Part shown: positions 17,607 to 25,672 of the stretch, in pieces
Layout: each line of letters starts with the position of its first letter
Position numbering within the stretch: position 1 is the stretch's first letter
Assembly: GCF_000331025.1 (NCBI RefSeq)
Contig: NC_020055.1
Location: 671,870 to 735,869 of the forward strand
From: Maridesulfovibrio hydrothermalis AM13 = DSM 14728
GTDB lineage: Bacteria > Desulfobacterota > Desulfovibrionia > Desulfovibrionales > Desulfovibrionaceae
Direction of reading: 5' to 3'
DNA length: 64,000 nt
Position numbers and translations under genes: made by a program
Notes under the pieces: model-generated
Told to the model about the DNA's origin: nothing
Database searches by the model: none
The model's input: only the letters and a program-made list of their open reading frames with translations

Positions 17607-18416
17607 TCAGGATCTGCGAACGCCTTCCCCCTGCACATGATAGGCAAAAGGATTGCGCCCGCTGAAAAATTTTACTTCTGTATCATTTCCCAGTTCCGCT
17701 TTCAGAACAATGGAAAAGCGGCGCATCATCTCCTCTTCCAGAGAAAAATGCCCTACATCCAGAACCGCCCCCACAGTTTCCTGTGCCGGGTGGTATTTTA
17801 CATCCCCGGTAATAAAAACATCTGCACCCGACGCAAAAGCCTTGTCCATCAGAGATGAACCGGAACCGGGGCACATAGCAACGCAAGCAACCTTTTCAGG
17901 CTCAGGCCCGCAAAGAGCTACAACGCCGCACCCGGTGAGCTGTGAAACCTGCTCCACAAATTCACTGTAGGGAACAGGAGCACGAAATTCACCGATACAG
18001 CCGTACCCCAATGTATCACCGGACTCATTTTCTGCAACCGGCTCCAGAACCCGCAAATCTTCAAGCCCAAGCTCACGCCCAAGCCATGAAACGGTTCCCG
18101 CAAACTGCACATCAAGTGAAGTGTGTGCAGCAAAAAGAGTCGCTTCTGCGCAAAAGACCTGTTTCATCACATCATGAAACCAATCCAGCTTTGCAGGAAG
18201 CTTTGCTTCAATAGCCAGTGGATGATGAGTCAGAATAAATTCTGCCCCCCAATCAAGAGCTGATGAAACAACTTGCGGCAACGGATCAAGCGCAACCGCA
18301 ACTTTACTGACATTTCGATCAATGCCGGCAATCTGAACACCGCAATTATCCCACGAAGCCGCAAAGCCTGACGGGACAAGTGACTCAATCCGGCTGATAA
18401 CTTCTGCTGTATTCAT
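17607..18416 (-). CDS. Nif3/YqfO-like dinuclear metal protein
   Basis: This 269-residue NIF3 family member has the metal-binding motifs LTHHPLA (near residue 60) and a second His pair near the C-terminus (DVGHFSLEEE). SWDNCGVQIA and AAHTSLDVQ are typical family segments. Homologues are hexameric di-iron or di-zinc proteins with GTP cyclohydrolase I type 2-like annotation of doubtful value. ATG at 18416 (MNTAEVIS, GGTGG 5 nt upstream) is preferred over a TTG at 18443. Upstream is the tRNA at 18628-18703, with its own terminator in between. Confidence 0.9.
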   Translation of the reverse strand: MNTAEVISRIESLVPSGFAASWDNCGVQIAGIDRNVSKVAVALDPLPQVVSSALDWGAEFILTHHPLAIEAKLPAKLDWFHDVMKQVFCAEATLFAAHTSLDVQFAGTVSWLGRELGLEDLRVLEPVAENESGDTLGYGCIGEFRAPVPYSEFVEQVSQLTGCGVVALCGPEPEKVACVAMCPGSGSSLMDKAFASGADVFITGDVKYHPAQETVGAVLDVGHFSLEEEMMRRFSIVLKAELGNDTEVKFFSGRNPFAYHVQGEGVRRS

Positions 18417-18525
18417 AACGGCCACCGTATTGCTTACCGGCAAGGCTAAAAAAAACCGCCGATAAATATGTTCAATAATACCGCCTGCAAACCACTTTTA
18501 AACACCACCCTTTCCGAAAAAGAAT

Positions 18526-18557
18526 GTGCTCCCGCAAGGGCTGTCCCCCGGGAGCAC
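18526..18557 (-). terminator. Terminator of the upstream tRNA
   Basis: GTGCTCCC pairs with GGGAGCAC around a 16-nt loop, followed on the minus strand by ATTCTTTTT. Confidence 0.7.
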
Positions 18558-18627
18558 AACAGCTTTCTTAAACTAGAAAGTCGAAAAAGTCTGGATTGTA
18601 TTATGATATGTATCCATATGATATAAA

Positions 18628-18703
18628 TGGTGGGCCAACCAGGATTCGAACCTGGGACCATCCGGTTATGAGCCGGGGGCTCTACCAACTGAGCTATTGG
18701 CCC
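18628..18703 (-). tRNA. tRNA with CAT anticodon (Met or Ile2)
   Basis: This 76-nt cloverleaf encodes its own CCA. The acceptor stem is GGGCCAA / TTGGCCC with discriminator A, the D-arm is GCTCAGTTGGTAGAGC, the anticodon loop is CTCATAA (CAT) and the T-arm is GTTCGAATC. The anticodon fits elongator tRNA-Met or lysidine-modified tRNA-Ile2. The initiator can be excluded because its 1-72 mismatch is absent. Identity elements are not decisive by eye. Confidence 0.95.
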
Positions 18704-18845
18704 GTTCTGCTAAGCGAGTCGAGCTTAATAGCCCAACATAAACAGCTTTGTCAAGTCGCAGACGAGAATTTTAACTCCCAAACAAGATAATAATATCTAG
18801 CACATAAATGAATGCTTTGAAACATTGCCGAGCGGTGCAGTTTAA

Positions 18846-19352
18846 TTATTCTATCTCGTTCTCACGAATATAGCGTATAACCGATGTAGTAGAATAACCC
18901 GGAAGCAGAGGAAGCGAAAGAACCACTCCGCCCCGTCCTTCAACAACATCACGCCCCACAATATTATCAACTGTCCAGTCTCCGCCTTTAACCAGTACAT
19001 CCGGCTGCACTTGCGTAATCAGGTTAAGCGGAGTGTCTTCGTCAAAAAAAACTATATAATCGATACAGGTCAATCCAGCCAGCACAAACGCACGTTGCCG
19101 CTGCGCAGTTACCGGACGTTTTTCGCCTTTGATGGATCGTACAGACTTATCACTGTTAAGACCCAGAACAAGACAATCACCCTGCTCTCTGGCCCGTGAA
19201 AGCAAATCCACATGCCCCGCATGGAGAATATCAAAACAACCGTTGGTAAAAACAATTTTGCGATCCGCAGGAAAACCGGATCTGATCTTTTCAAATTCAT
19301 CAGCAGAAAGTATCTTCGGGCTGTGAAGTTCAATATTAAGCTGCTTAGTCAA
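18846..19352 (-). CDS. rfaE2: D-glycero-beta-D-manno-heptose-1-phosphate adenylyltransferase
   Basis: This 168-residue nucleotidyltransferase activates heptose-1-phosphate with ATP to give ADP-heptose for LPS inner core. The cytidylyltransferase-like fold shows FTNGCFDILHAGHVDLL (residues about 35-51, HxGH) and GEKRPVTAQRQRA (ISSTLR-type site near residue 85). It corresponds to the second half of HldE; the separate kinase domain is not nearby. A TTG start at 19352 with GGAG 6 nt upstream is preferred over a TTG at 19364. Confidence 0.92.
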   Translation of the reverse strand: MTKQLNIELHSPKILSADEFEKIRSGFPADRKIVFTNGCFDILHAGHVDLLSRAREQGDCLVLGLNSDKSVRSIKGEKRPVTAQRQRAFVLAGLTCIDYIVFFDEDTPLNLITQVQPDVLVKGGDWTVDNIVGRDVVEGRGGVVLSLPLLPGYSTTSVIRYIRENEIE

Positions 19353-19617
19353 TTGTATCTCCAATGGACTTATGATTGCCTCCGGCGGGCAAAAAGCCCG
19401 CGGCCCTCAGCACTCTGCACCACCTGAAAGGACAAGTTGCAAAAACACATTCATTCGCTTTTGCATAAATAATCAGCAAATTGAACTTGGCAAGAAGCCT
19501 TGCGGCGTGAATTTCGAAATAACAATTCTTTTTATTACCCACTACATAATCAACCATCTTTAATTTTCAAGACTGGCGAATTAATTTTAAGGACTGGGGT
19601 TAAAAAAGATGAATAGG

Positions 19618-20010
19618 TCACTTAAACAGTCTGGCAACACTTGCAACCTTGGAAACCGTATCCAAAAGGTCTTGCTCATTATTCTTATCAGTCTTTTTGT
19701 TCCTAGCTCTAAAAATAGCAAATATCAGAATGGACAAAAGAACTGTTGGGATAGACCCAGAAAAAAGGATCAAAAGGACGGAATAAGGAACGCCCTTCAT
19801 TAATGGTAGCAAGGTGCCAAGATGAAAAAGCAAATGTACAAATATCGCGTAAAGAAATGCAATAAGAATAAGGGCGAACCTAAAAACAAAAGTTCGGAAC
19901 TTAAGACGAGACTCTTCAATCTTCATCTCGATATTTACTATTGCTTCATTTCTCGGACTGGCCTGACCTTCAACCCAATCTAGAGAATTGCTCTCTACAT
20001 TTTCCTGCAT
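19618..20010 (-). CDS. Two-helix membrane protein, unknown
   Basis: This 130-residue protein has a hydrophilic N-terminal part (about 1-42), two membrane helices (about 43-66 and 75-98) and a charged C-terminal tail with RARNKKTDKNNE. No family is recognised. It starts 8 nt after the ImmA-type protease gene, so the pair is almost certainly one transcript. By analogy with small membrane effectors paired with sensors it could be an effector or a protease target, but that is inference. The GC-poor composition suits a horizontally acquired cassette. Confidence 0.7.
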   Translation of the reverse strand: MQENVESNSLDWVEGQASPRNEAIVNIEMKIEESRLKFRTFVFRFALILIAFLYAIFVHLLFHLGTLLPLMKGVPYSVLLILFSGSIPTVLLSILIFAIFRARNKKTDKNNEQDLLDTVSKVASVARLFK

Positions 20011-20018
20011 AATAAAGC

Positions 20019-20498
20019 CTAATAAATCCCAATCTTTTTTAGTCTGATTTGCATAGCAAGAGTTGAAACATTAAACTTCTCAGCAAGGCTTTTAAGAGTT
20101 TCTCCACCTTGCCCAATCAAATGCCGCAAGACATCTTCAGGCATGAGTAATTCCGCCGCAAAATTATTTGCAGCAACCTCAAAGGGATCATAATTATTGA
20201 TAGAAAAATTCTGAGCTTCATCGCGGTGACGCGGCCCATGCCCAAGAACATAATGACCAAGCTCATGGGCAACAGTAAATCTTTGCCTAACCGAGGCTTC
20301 CGTAACATTATACCTAATAACAGGAAGTTCACCTTCAATAGAGAATTCGCCACTTAATGGTTGCCCAGAATTATTGGTAATTTCGCCAAAGGACTTTTCA
20401 ACTTTTATGCCTAAACTAGCTGCAATCTGAGCAGGATTGACAGGCAACTGACCATCCCAATAATCTTGAAGCAACTTACGTGCGTTATATACAGGCAT
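20019..20498 (-). CDS. ImmA/IrrE-type metalloprotease
   Basis: This 159-residue protein carries HELGH at residues 78-82, the gluzincin zinc site, followed by AANNFAAELLMP (near residue 112) with the third ligand Glu. Related proteins cleave cognate repressors (ImmA in ICEBs1, IrrE/DdrO in Deinococcus) or act in phage and stress responses. Unlike many relatives it has no fused XRE helix-turn-helix; the C-terminal segment (LKSLAEKFNVSTLAMQIRLKK) resembles a small HTH. No adjacent XRE gene is seen. It leads a two-gene cassette and is preceded by 10-bp tandem repeats. Confidence 0.85.
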   Translation of the reverse strand: MPVYNARKLLQDYWDGQLPVNPAQIAASLGIKVEKSFGEITNNSGQPLSGEFSIEGELPVIRYNVTEASVRQRFTVAHELGHYVLGHGPRHRDEAQNFSINNYDPFEVAANNFAAELLMPEDVLRHLIGQGGETLKSLAEKFNVSTLAMQIRLKKIGIY

Positions 20499-20550
20499 AA
20501 TAATCTCCAGCCAATTTACATTTCTAAATCAATAAAAATAACTGCCATAC

Positions 20551-20605
20551 ATCACTATGGTTCACTATGGGACACTATGGGACACTATGGGACACTATGG
20601 GACAC
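20551..20605 (-). repeat. Tandem 10-bp repeat in the leader of the ImmA gene
   Basis: The unit NNCACTATGG on the plus strand (CCATAGTGNN on the minus strand) occurs five times in a row, starting at 20551, 20561, 20571, 20581 and 20591. The last three copies are identical (GACACTATGG) and a partial copy (GACAC) closes the array. The 10-bp period equals one helical turn, so repeats face the same side of the DNA. This suits an operator or a cooperative protein-binding site. Confidence 0.9.
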
Positions 20606-20611
20606 ATAAAA

Positions 20612-20641
20612 TTGATATAACTGTATAACATAAAAAGTCAA
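20612..20641 (-). promoter_or_regulatory. Possible promoter of the ImmA/membrane pair
   Basis: On the minus strand TTGACT (20641-20636) and TATATC (20619-20614) are spaced by 16 nt; TATCAA with 18 nt is an alternative -10. Transcription would start close to the tandem repeat. Confidence 0.35.
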
Positions 20642-20681
20642 GAATATGCCCTGAAAGACAAAGAGCATCAACCTCCTAAAA

Positions 20682-21452
20682 TTACTTCCTAGGCTGCAAA
20701 TTTTCGGAAGACCCAAGCACAATCAGTTCCACCCAGTCGAGGGCGAAATCAAGACATGCCTCTTCGTCGCTGAGAATCGCGGCCTGCCTTTCATCAGAAA
20801 CATCAAGTCTGTCAAACACTTTCATATCTTTGACAAAATTAACGAAATTATCGACCTGATAAAGTGCAAGAAACACCATATTCAACTTTTTATCATCCAG
20901 CACAACACCGGCCTGACGAGCGCGGGTCATAATGCGCATGTAACGGTCATTTACTTCGTTGTAGGCTTCGAGACCCTGATCTTTGAGCCATTCATTGCTG
21001 GTCCATTCTTTGTCTTCTTCAAATCCACGACAATGCGGTTCCTGTACGATGAAAAACTGCTCTATCAGTTCACCGTCATCTCCCATACGGGAAGCTCTGC
21101 CGAGCGGGTACGTGCGGCAGGCACCGGGTCTGTTCTCATAAATGGAGCACCCTTCGTCACGAACGAAAGGACAGCTGCGTTTTGAATTATCAAGCATACG
21201 CAACTGGGTCATAGGGAAACCAATGCCCGGTGTGCGGGAAATATTAACATGATTGTGGATAAACTTCTTACTGTCATGCCCCAGCCCTTTGCGCAGACGC
21301 AGAACGTCATATGGGGTAAGCATCAGATTCAGGTCTCCGCAACAGGCGTTGAAACAGCGCACACCCGGATGACATGCAAAACCGAAAGATTTTCCATGCT
21401 CAAGTTCCGGTAAATTATTTAAAAACTCTTCTGTGGTATCGTGATCAGACAT
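20682..21452 (-). CDS. YkgJ-family cysteine-cluster protein
   Basis: This 256-residue soluble protein has clustered cysteines (C27, C33, C37, C38 in ACHPGVRCFNACC) and a second group near residues 92-112 (SCPFVRDEGCSIYENRPGACR). These match the YkgJ/zinc- or iron-chelating family (CxxxCCxxxxxxxL and CxFLxxxxCxIYExRPxxCRxxP). The biochemical role is unknown; Fe-S or Zn binding is assumed from the family. It is transcribed on its own, with about 230 nt to the 20019-20498 gene. Confidence 0.88.
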   Translation of the reverse strand: MSDHDTTEEFLNNLPELEHGKSFGFACHPGVRCFNACCGDLNLMLTPYDVLRLRKGLGHDSKKFIHNHVNISRTPGIGFPMTQLRMLDNSKRSCPFVRDEGCSIYENRPGACRTYPLGRASRMGDDGELIEQFFIVQEPHCRGFEEDKEWTSNEWLKDQGLEAYNEVNDRYMRIMTRARQAGVVLDDKKLNMVFLALYQVDNFVNFVKDMKVFDRLDVSDERQAAILSDEEACLDFALDWVELIVLGSSENLQPRK

Positions 21453-21543
21453 ACTCGCTCTCCATCTATATATAAATATTCTTAAACAGACCGTTCAAAG
21501 TTCCCTACTGTAATGGAACAGAGTACTATCTGAAAACACCATG

Positions 21544-23202
21544 CTAACCGGTGAAAAATCCTTTCTCATCCAGATATTGCATCTTCTTCTCTAAATCGTG
21601 CTGAAGAAGCCTTTCTTCAGCAGCCATAATTTTAAGAATTTCACTTCTTGGATGCATGGCCTGCATTTTATACTTATTTCCCAGCGCATTTCCTTCCTGC
21701 ACTACAGACACCCGACTGGCTGCGCCGGTGTTCTTACGGTGCAAAATACGCAAATGACCTTGATAAATTCCAAACTCACCTTTTAAGCAACTACGCAGGT
21801 CATGTTCCATATCATCGTACTGCGAGGGAGAAAGGAACAGGGAAAAGCCCCCGTTGTCAAGCAGCTTTGCGGTCCTAAACAAATGGCAGCACCCGGTAAC
21901 AGAAGCACAGGGCCGCATAAAATCAAAATATCCAGCATCCAAAAGCTGATGATGCAAACCGGAAACCTTGAAGGGATTAGGAGCAATTCTGGTCAAATCA
22001 ACTTCCGGCCCGTCCCCCTCGTCACCCACAGGCTGAACAATATGCAGATCAACAGACTGCATCACTGACGGAGATAGATGATCCACCACCTTGCAACCCC
22101 AGACACCCGCATCAGGATACTCTGCAACCGCCGCGCCCAGCCTTGAAAGCCAATCCGGCTGTACCTCCACATCATCGTCCAGATAAAGAGCAAACTCGCA
22201 CTCTTTAACTTCCTGCTCATTCATAAGCCAGTTCCGGGCCGCAGCAGCCCCCACATTCACCGGCAGGTCAATACGCACCATCTGTTCGCCGAATTCAGCC
22301 TGCCAGCGGCTGATAACTCCGGCAGTGTCATCGCCTGAACCATTATCCAGCATGAAAATTTTAGCCCCATGCAACTCGGAACGGTGCAGAGAGCTAAGTG
22401 TTGCATCAAGTTCTTCAGCCTTATTGAATGAATATAAAAGGATAGCCAGCTTTCCCGGCAACGGATGCATTTTGCCATCCAGACCGCACACAAGGTCATA
22501 AAGCCTTAAAGCTTCTGAACTGCGCCAAGGCTGCGCTCCGACAGAAGCCGATAAAATTTTTATAGCTGTCTCCCGCTCGCCGGACTTCAGGGCAATAGAA
22601 GCGGACAGATGCGCAAAACTGGCAATGCCCAGCACTTCTGAAGCTGAAAGCAGCATCTTAAATGCATTAGCAGTATCGCCATTCATATAATGGAAAAAAG
22701 CTCTGGAAGAATTAACAGCTGCGCCTGCACTCTCCGGAAAATCACCCGAAAGAATTTTCAGCCCGAATTCAAAATCAGAACAGGCCCCGGCATGAATCAG
22801 CCCCTGTTGAACCCAAAATAAATTGCCCGGCTCTTTTTCCAGACAGGACGCAATATAAGAGCGGATTTTATCATTATCCCTCTTCGAGGTGATACGCAAA
22901 AAATACGAAAGATTATCCGGCCTGTGCCAATGCTTAAGCACAGCAGTCAGGCATTCCGAAACAGAGTCAGAAAAAAGAGAAAGCAACCCCTCGATATGAA
23001 CAAGCTGCTGTGCAGTGCTCCCGTCAAGCGGGCTTGCTGCGTAAGAAGCAAGCAAAAGCTCTGCCGCAAGCTGCGGATCTGACTCAAGGGAACGCACGCC
23101 CGTATCAAAAAGATGTTTTGCCCCGACAGACCCCAGCAACAAACGCCGCCGAACCAGACCGCTCATGTCAGACCAGTAATTTTCCGGGAAGCCACTCTCC
23201 AT
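21544..23202 (-). CDS. GT2-family glycosyltransferase with helical N-terminus
   Basis: This 552-residue cytoplasmic protein has an alpha-helical N-terminal half (about 1-245) that reads like TPR-type repeats. The GT-A domain (about 250-500) has LAILLYSFNKAEELDATLSS, LDNGSGDD and the metal-binding LYLDDDVEV near residue 345. It resembles enzymes that build surface polysaccharide or glycosylate surface proteins. The start is ATG at 23202 with GGAG upstream. It is followed on the same strand by YkgJ but 90 nt apart. The donor sugar cannot be read from sequence. Confidence 0.8.
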   Translation of the reverse strand: MESGFPENYWSDMSGLVRRRLLLGSVGAKHLFDTGVRSLESDPQLAAELLLASYAASPLDGSTAQQLVHIEGLLSLFSDSVSECLTAVLKHWHRPDNLSYFLRITSKRDNDKIRSYIASCLEKEPGNLFWVQQGLIHAGACSDFEFGLKILSGDFPESAGAAVNSSRAFFHYMNGDTANAFKMLLSASEVLGIASFAHLSASIALKSGERETAIKILSASVGAQPWRSSEALRLYDLVCGLDGKMHPLPGKLAILLYSFNKAEELDATLSSLHRSELHGAKIFMLDNGSGDDTAGVISRWQAEFGEQMVRIDLPVNVGAAAARNWLMNEQEVKECEFALYLDDDVEVQPDWLSRLGAAVAEYPDAGVWGCKVVDHLSPSVMQSVDLHIVQPVGDEGDGPEVDLTRIAPNPFKVSGLHHQLLDAGYFDFMRPCASVTGCCHLFRTAKLLDNGGFSLFLSPSQYDDMEHDLRSCLKGEFGIYQGHLRILHRKNTGAASRVSVVQEGNALGNKYKMQAMHPRSEILKIMAAEERLLQHDLEKKMQYLDEKGFFTG

Positions 23203-23530
23203 CTATCGCTCCTGTGCTGATTTCGATAACAACCTGCACCGTATAACATTCATCCACACGAAAGAAAATCTAAGATGCTTCCGGCTGCATTCCTGAATCC
23301 GAAGTAAAATTTATGAAAAAACTTAGAACTACAGCTAAATTTTCAAAGAATTACACTTTTTAACATCATAAACTTGTCTCATAAAATAAAGGGGACACTT
23401 TGACTGTTGCCGGCCAAAACATCCCCATTGTTTTATAATATTTTCAAAAACACATCTTACCGGTTCCCCAAAAGATGCAGCAGGCTATGATTTCAGGCTT
23501 ACAGCCTTTGCCTATAAAAAAGCACGAAGC
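23203..23530 (-). other. Intergenic, no gene seen
   Basis: These 328 bases between the two glycosyltransferase genes are AT-rich. I see no coding frame that resembles a protein, no RNA gene and no clear terminator. Confidence 0.6.
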
Positions 23531-25606
23531 TTACTTATCGATCAGACTGTCGATATCAGGCAGAGCTGTCAGCGGCTCATCCCCGGGTAAAGAGCTGTAC
23601 GCTTTCAGCAATGCCTGTGACTTAGCAGCATTAGACATAAAAGCGCGCACAATCCTGCGGTTAAGCCTTCCCATCTCCTTGCGCAGCTCACCATCATCAA
23701 TGAGTTTCTTCATCCCTTCGGCAAGGGCGGCTGAATCTTCAATCCTGCAGAGAAAACCATTAACACCGTCTCGAATAAGTTCACCGGTTCCGCCTGCATC
23801 GGTACAAACCGCAGCAAGTCCGGCATCAAAAGCTTCAAGAAGAGTATTGGGCATGGATTCCTTGCGGGAACTCATGACGTAAATATGTGATGCTGCAAGC
23901 AGATTAACCACTTCCTCATGGCTGATATAGCCGGGACATTCGATTCGCTTAAGAGTGGAGTCAGCGACCATACCTTTGTAGGCTGACAAATCCTCCATTC
24001 CTACGGCGATAAAGCGCACACCTTCATACTCATGCCGGGAAAGCAGCTCATCAACAGCCCTGATGTATACATCAGGCCCTTTGGCATGCCCTGAATTGCC
24101 TACGTAAACTATGGTGATGTCAGCAGAGCGGCGCGGCTTACGGCCGCCCCCTGCAAATGAATTATAAACAACCTGCACACGCTTAGGCGGGACAAAATTC
24201 TTAAGCAGTACTTCACGGCTTTTAGCTGAGTTGCAAATGTAGCCGTTGCCTATCAATGAAAACAGAGGAGCCAGACAATTAGGTTTGTATATTACGCCTC
24301 TGTTGAAAAAAAGCTTAAACTTGCGGCCGCCAAGCAAGGAAAGTCCTTTGGTAAGACAGCTGATCTTAACCGCGCGATTATGAAAAGTATGAACCACATC
24401 AATCTGGTTATCTTCTATTACCTCAGAAAGAAAACTTGCGGCCCCGAGTATATTTTTGAAGTCGTCAAATATAATAATTTCCGCACCCAGCTCCTCAAGT
24501 TCTGGAATAAGTCCGGACTCAGAAGGAAGCACAGCCACAACCCCCACCCCGACTGCAAGCATGGCTCGCGCGCTGTTGATAAGCTGCCTGCTGCCGCCGG
24601 AAAGCTTTCGGGTATCGGTGATGTAAAGGACTTTGCCGATATCATTACGTTTGTTAAAAAATTTAAAGCAGACCATTGCGGAAGCTTCATTTGAATACAT
24701 CAACAGACGCTTCTTAATCCAATCAGCATCCTTACCGGAACCAACGCCTATACGGTTAAAACGCATGGGGTCAGTGCCGAGCATATTGGCTGAACGCTCA
24801 AGGGTGAATGTACCTGAAAAACCGCAAGCCGCAGCCTCCTGCATAGAAATGGAATCAAAATGTCCCCAGGGCCAGCAGAAAAACTGTTTTCTGGAACCGT
24901 TAATCTTTTTGATTTTATCTAAACACTTCCTGAAATCTTCACGGCAGAATTTTCTTCTATCTTCGTCAGAACGTCTTTTAAAAGTAACCTTGCCTTTACG
25001 GAAAACAGGCCAGAAACCATTGTAGGCAAACGCACTGGCGCATTCATAGACAGGAAGTTCAGGATTAAATTTGCGATATATTCCCCAAGTGGACCAGTGG
25101 GAGTCGGCACAATAATTTCCGCGGGAACGAAAATCTTTAAAACAGCCTTGATGACGGCAAGTATGGGCGTAAACTTCCATCCCTTTGTCGTGGACCAGAG
25201 ATTTAAGTTCCGCTTCATTCATGAACTGGGAATTATCTTTTTCAGAAAGGGCTTTGATGAAGGCTTCGCGCATGGGCAGAATTTCGGAAACATCTGCCGC
25301 GGATCTGATCTTACCATCGCCGATAAAATCACTGACCGCAAAAAACACTCCGGTCATCCCCCGCTCTTCAAGCATGGGAACAACGTTCAGCCAATTGCTG
25401 ATATGACAGTCATCAAAGGTGAGAACAACGTACTTATCATCAATCCTGCGCCGTCCCATGCAAATTTCATAAAGATGATCAGCTGTGATGGTTTTAAAAC
25501 CCATCTCCAGCATCATATCAAGGTGGGAGGCAAAAGTTGCAGGGGAATGACCGTCTTCTTCACAAACGGCATGATAACAAAAAACAGGAACACTCTTGTC
25601 GAGCAT
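23531..25606 (-). CDS. Fusion: polysaccharide deacetylase + GT4 glycosyltransferase
   Basis: This 691-residue protein joins two enzymes. The N-terminal NodB-type domain (about 1-290) has the metal and catalytic motifs VLTFDDCHIS (near residue 59) and an AHTCRHQG-type site (near residue 138). The C-terminal GT-B domain (about 320-690) has KVLYITDTRKLSGGSRQLIN at its start and the donor-binding MPNTLLEAFDAGLAAVCTDAGG at about 585. It would deacetylate and extend the same surface glycan. GGAG is 7 nt upstream of the ATG. The sugar specificities are unknown. Confidence 0.88.
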   Translation of the reverse strand: MLDKSVPVFCYHAVCEEDGHSPATFASHLDMMLEMGFKTITADHLYEICMGRRRIDDKYVVLTFDDCHISNWLNVVPMLEERGMTGVFFAVSDFIGDGKIRSAADVSEILPMREAFIKALSEKDNSQFMNEAELKSLVHDKGMEVYAHTCRHQGCFKDFRSRGNYCADSHWSTWGIYRKFNPELPVYECASAFAYNGFWPVFRKGKVTFKRRSDEDRRKFCREDFRKCLDKIKKINGSRKQFFCWPWGHFDSISMQEAAACGFSGTFTLERSANMLGTDPMRFNRIGVGSGKDADWIKKRLLMYSNEASAMVCFKFFNKRNDIGKVLYITDTRKLSGGSRQLINSARAMLAVGVGVVAVLPSESGLIPELEELGAEIIIFDDFKNILGAASFLSEVIEDNQIDVVHTFHNRAVKISCLTKGLSLLGGRKFKLFFNRGVIYKPNCLAPLFSLIGNGYICNSAKSREVLLKNFVPPKRVQVVYNSFAGGGRKPRRSADITIVYVGNSGHAKGPDVYIRAVDELLSRHEYEGVRFIAVGMEDLSAYKGMVADSTLKRIECPGYISHEEVVNLLAASHIYVMSSRKESMPNTLLEAFDAGLAAVCTDAGGTGELIRDGVNGFLCRIEDSAALAEGMKKLIDDGELRKEMGRLNRRIVRAFMSNAAKSQALLKAYSSLPGDEPLTALPDIDSLIDK

Positions 25607-25672
25607 AAGACAACTCCGGACGCTTTATTCAACAACCCTCCCCCCGCATAAAGGCAGGGGGAGGGAAATTAA

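Noticed and set aside
19345-19557. 70-residue minus-strand frame upstream of rfaE2
   Set aside because: It overlaps the rfaE2 start and reads through a GC-rich hairpin region; no family is apparent.
20551-20605. CRISPR-like array
   Set aside because: The units are 10 bp and directly adjacent with no spacers. It is a simple tandem repeat, not a CRISPR.
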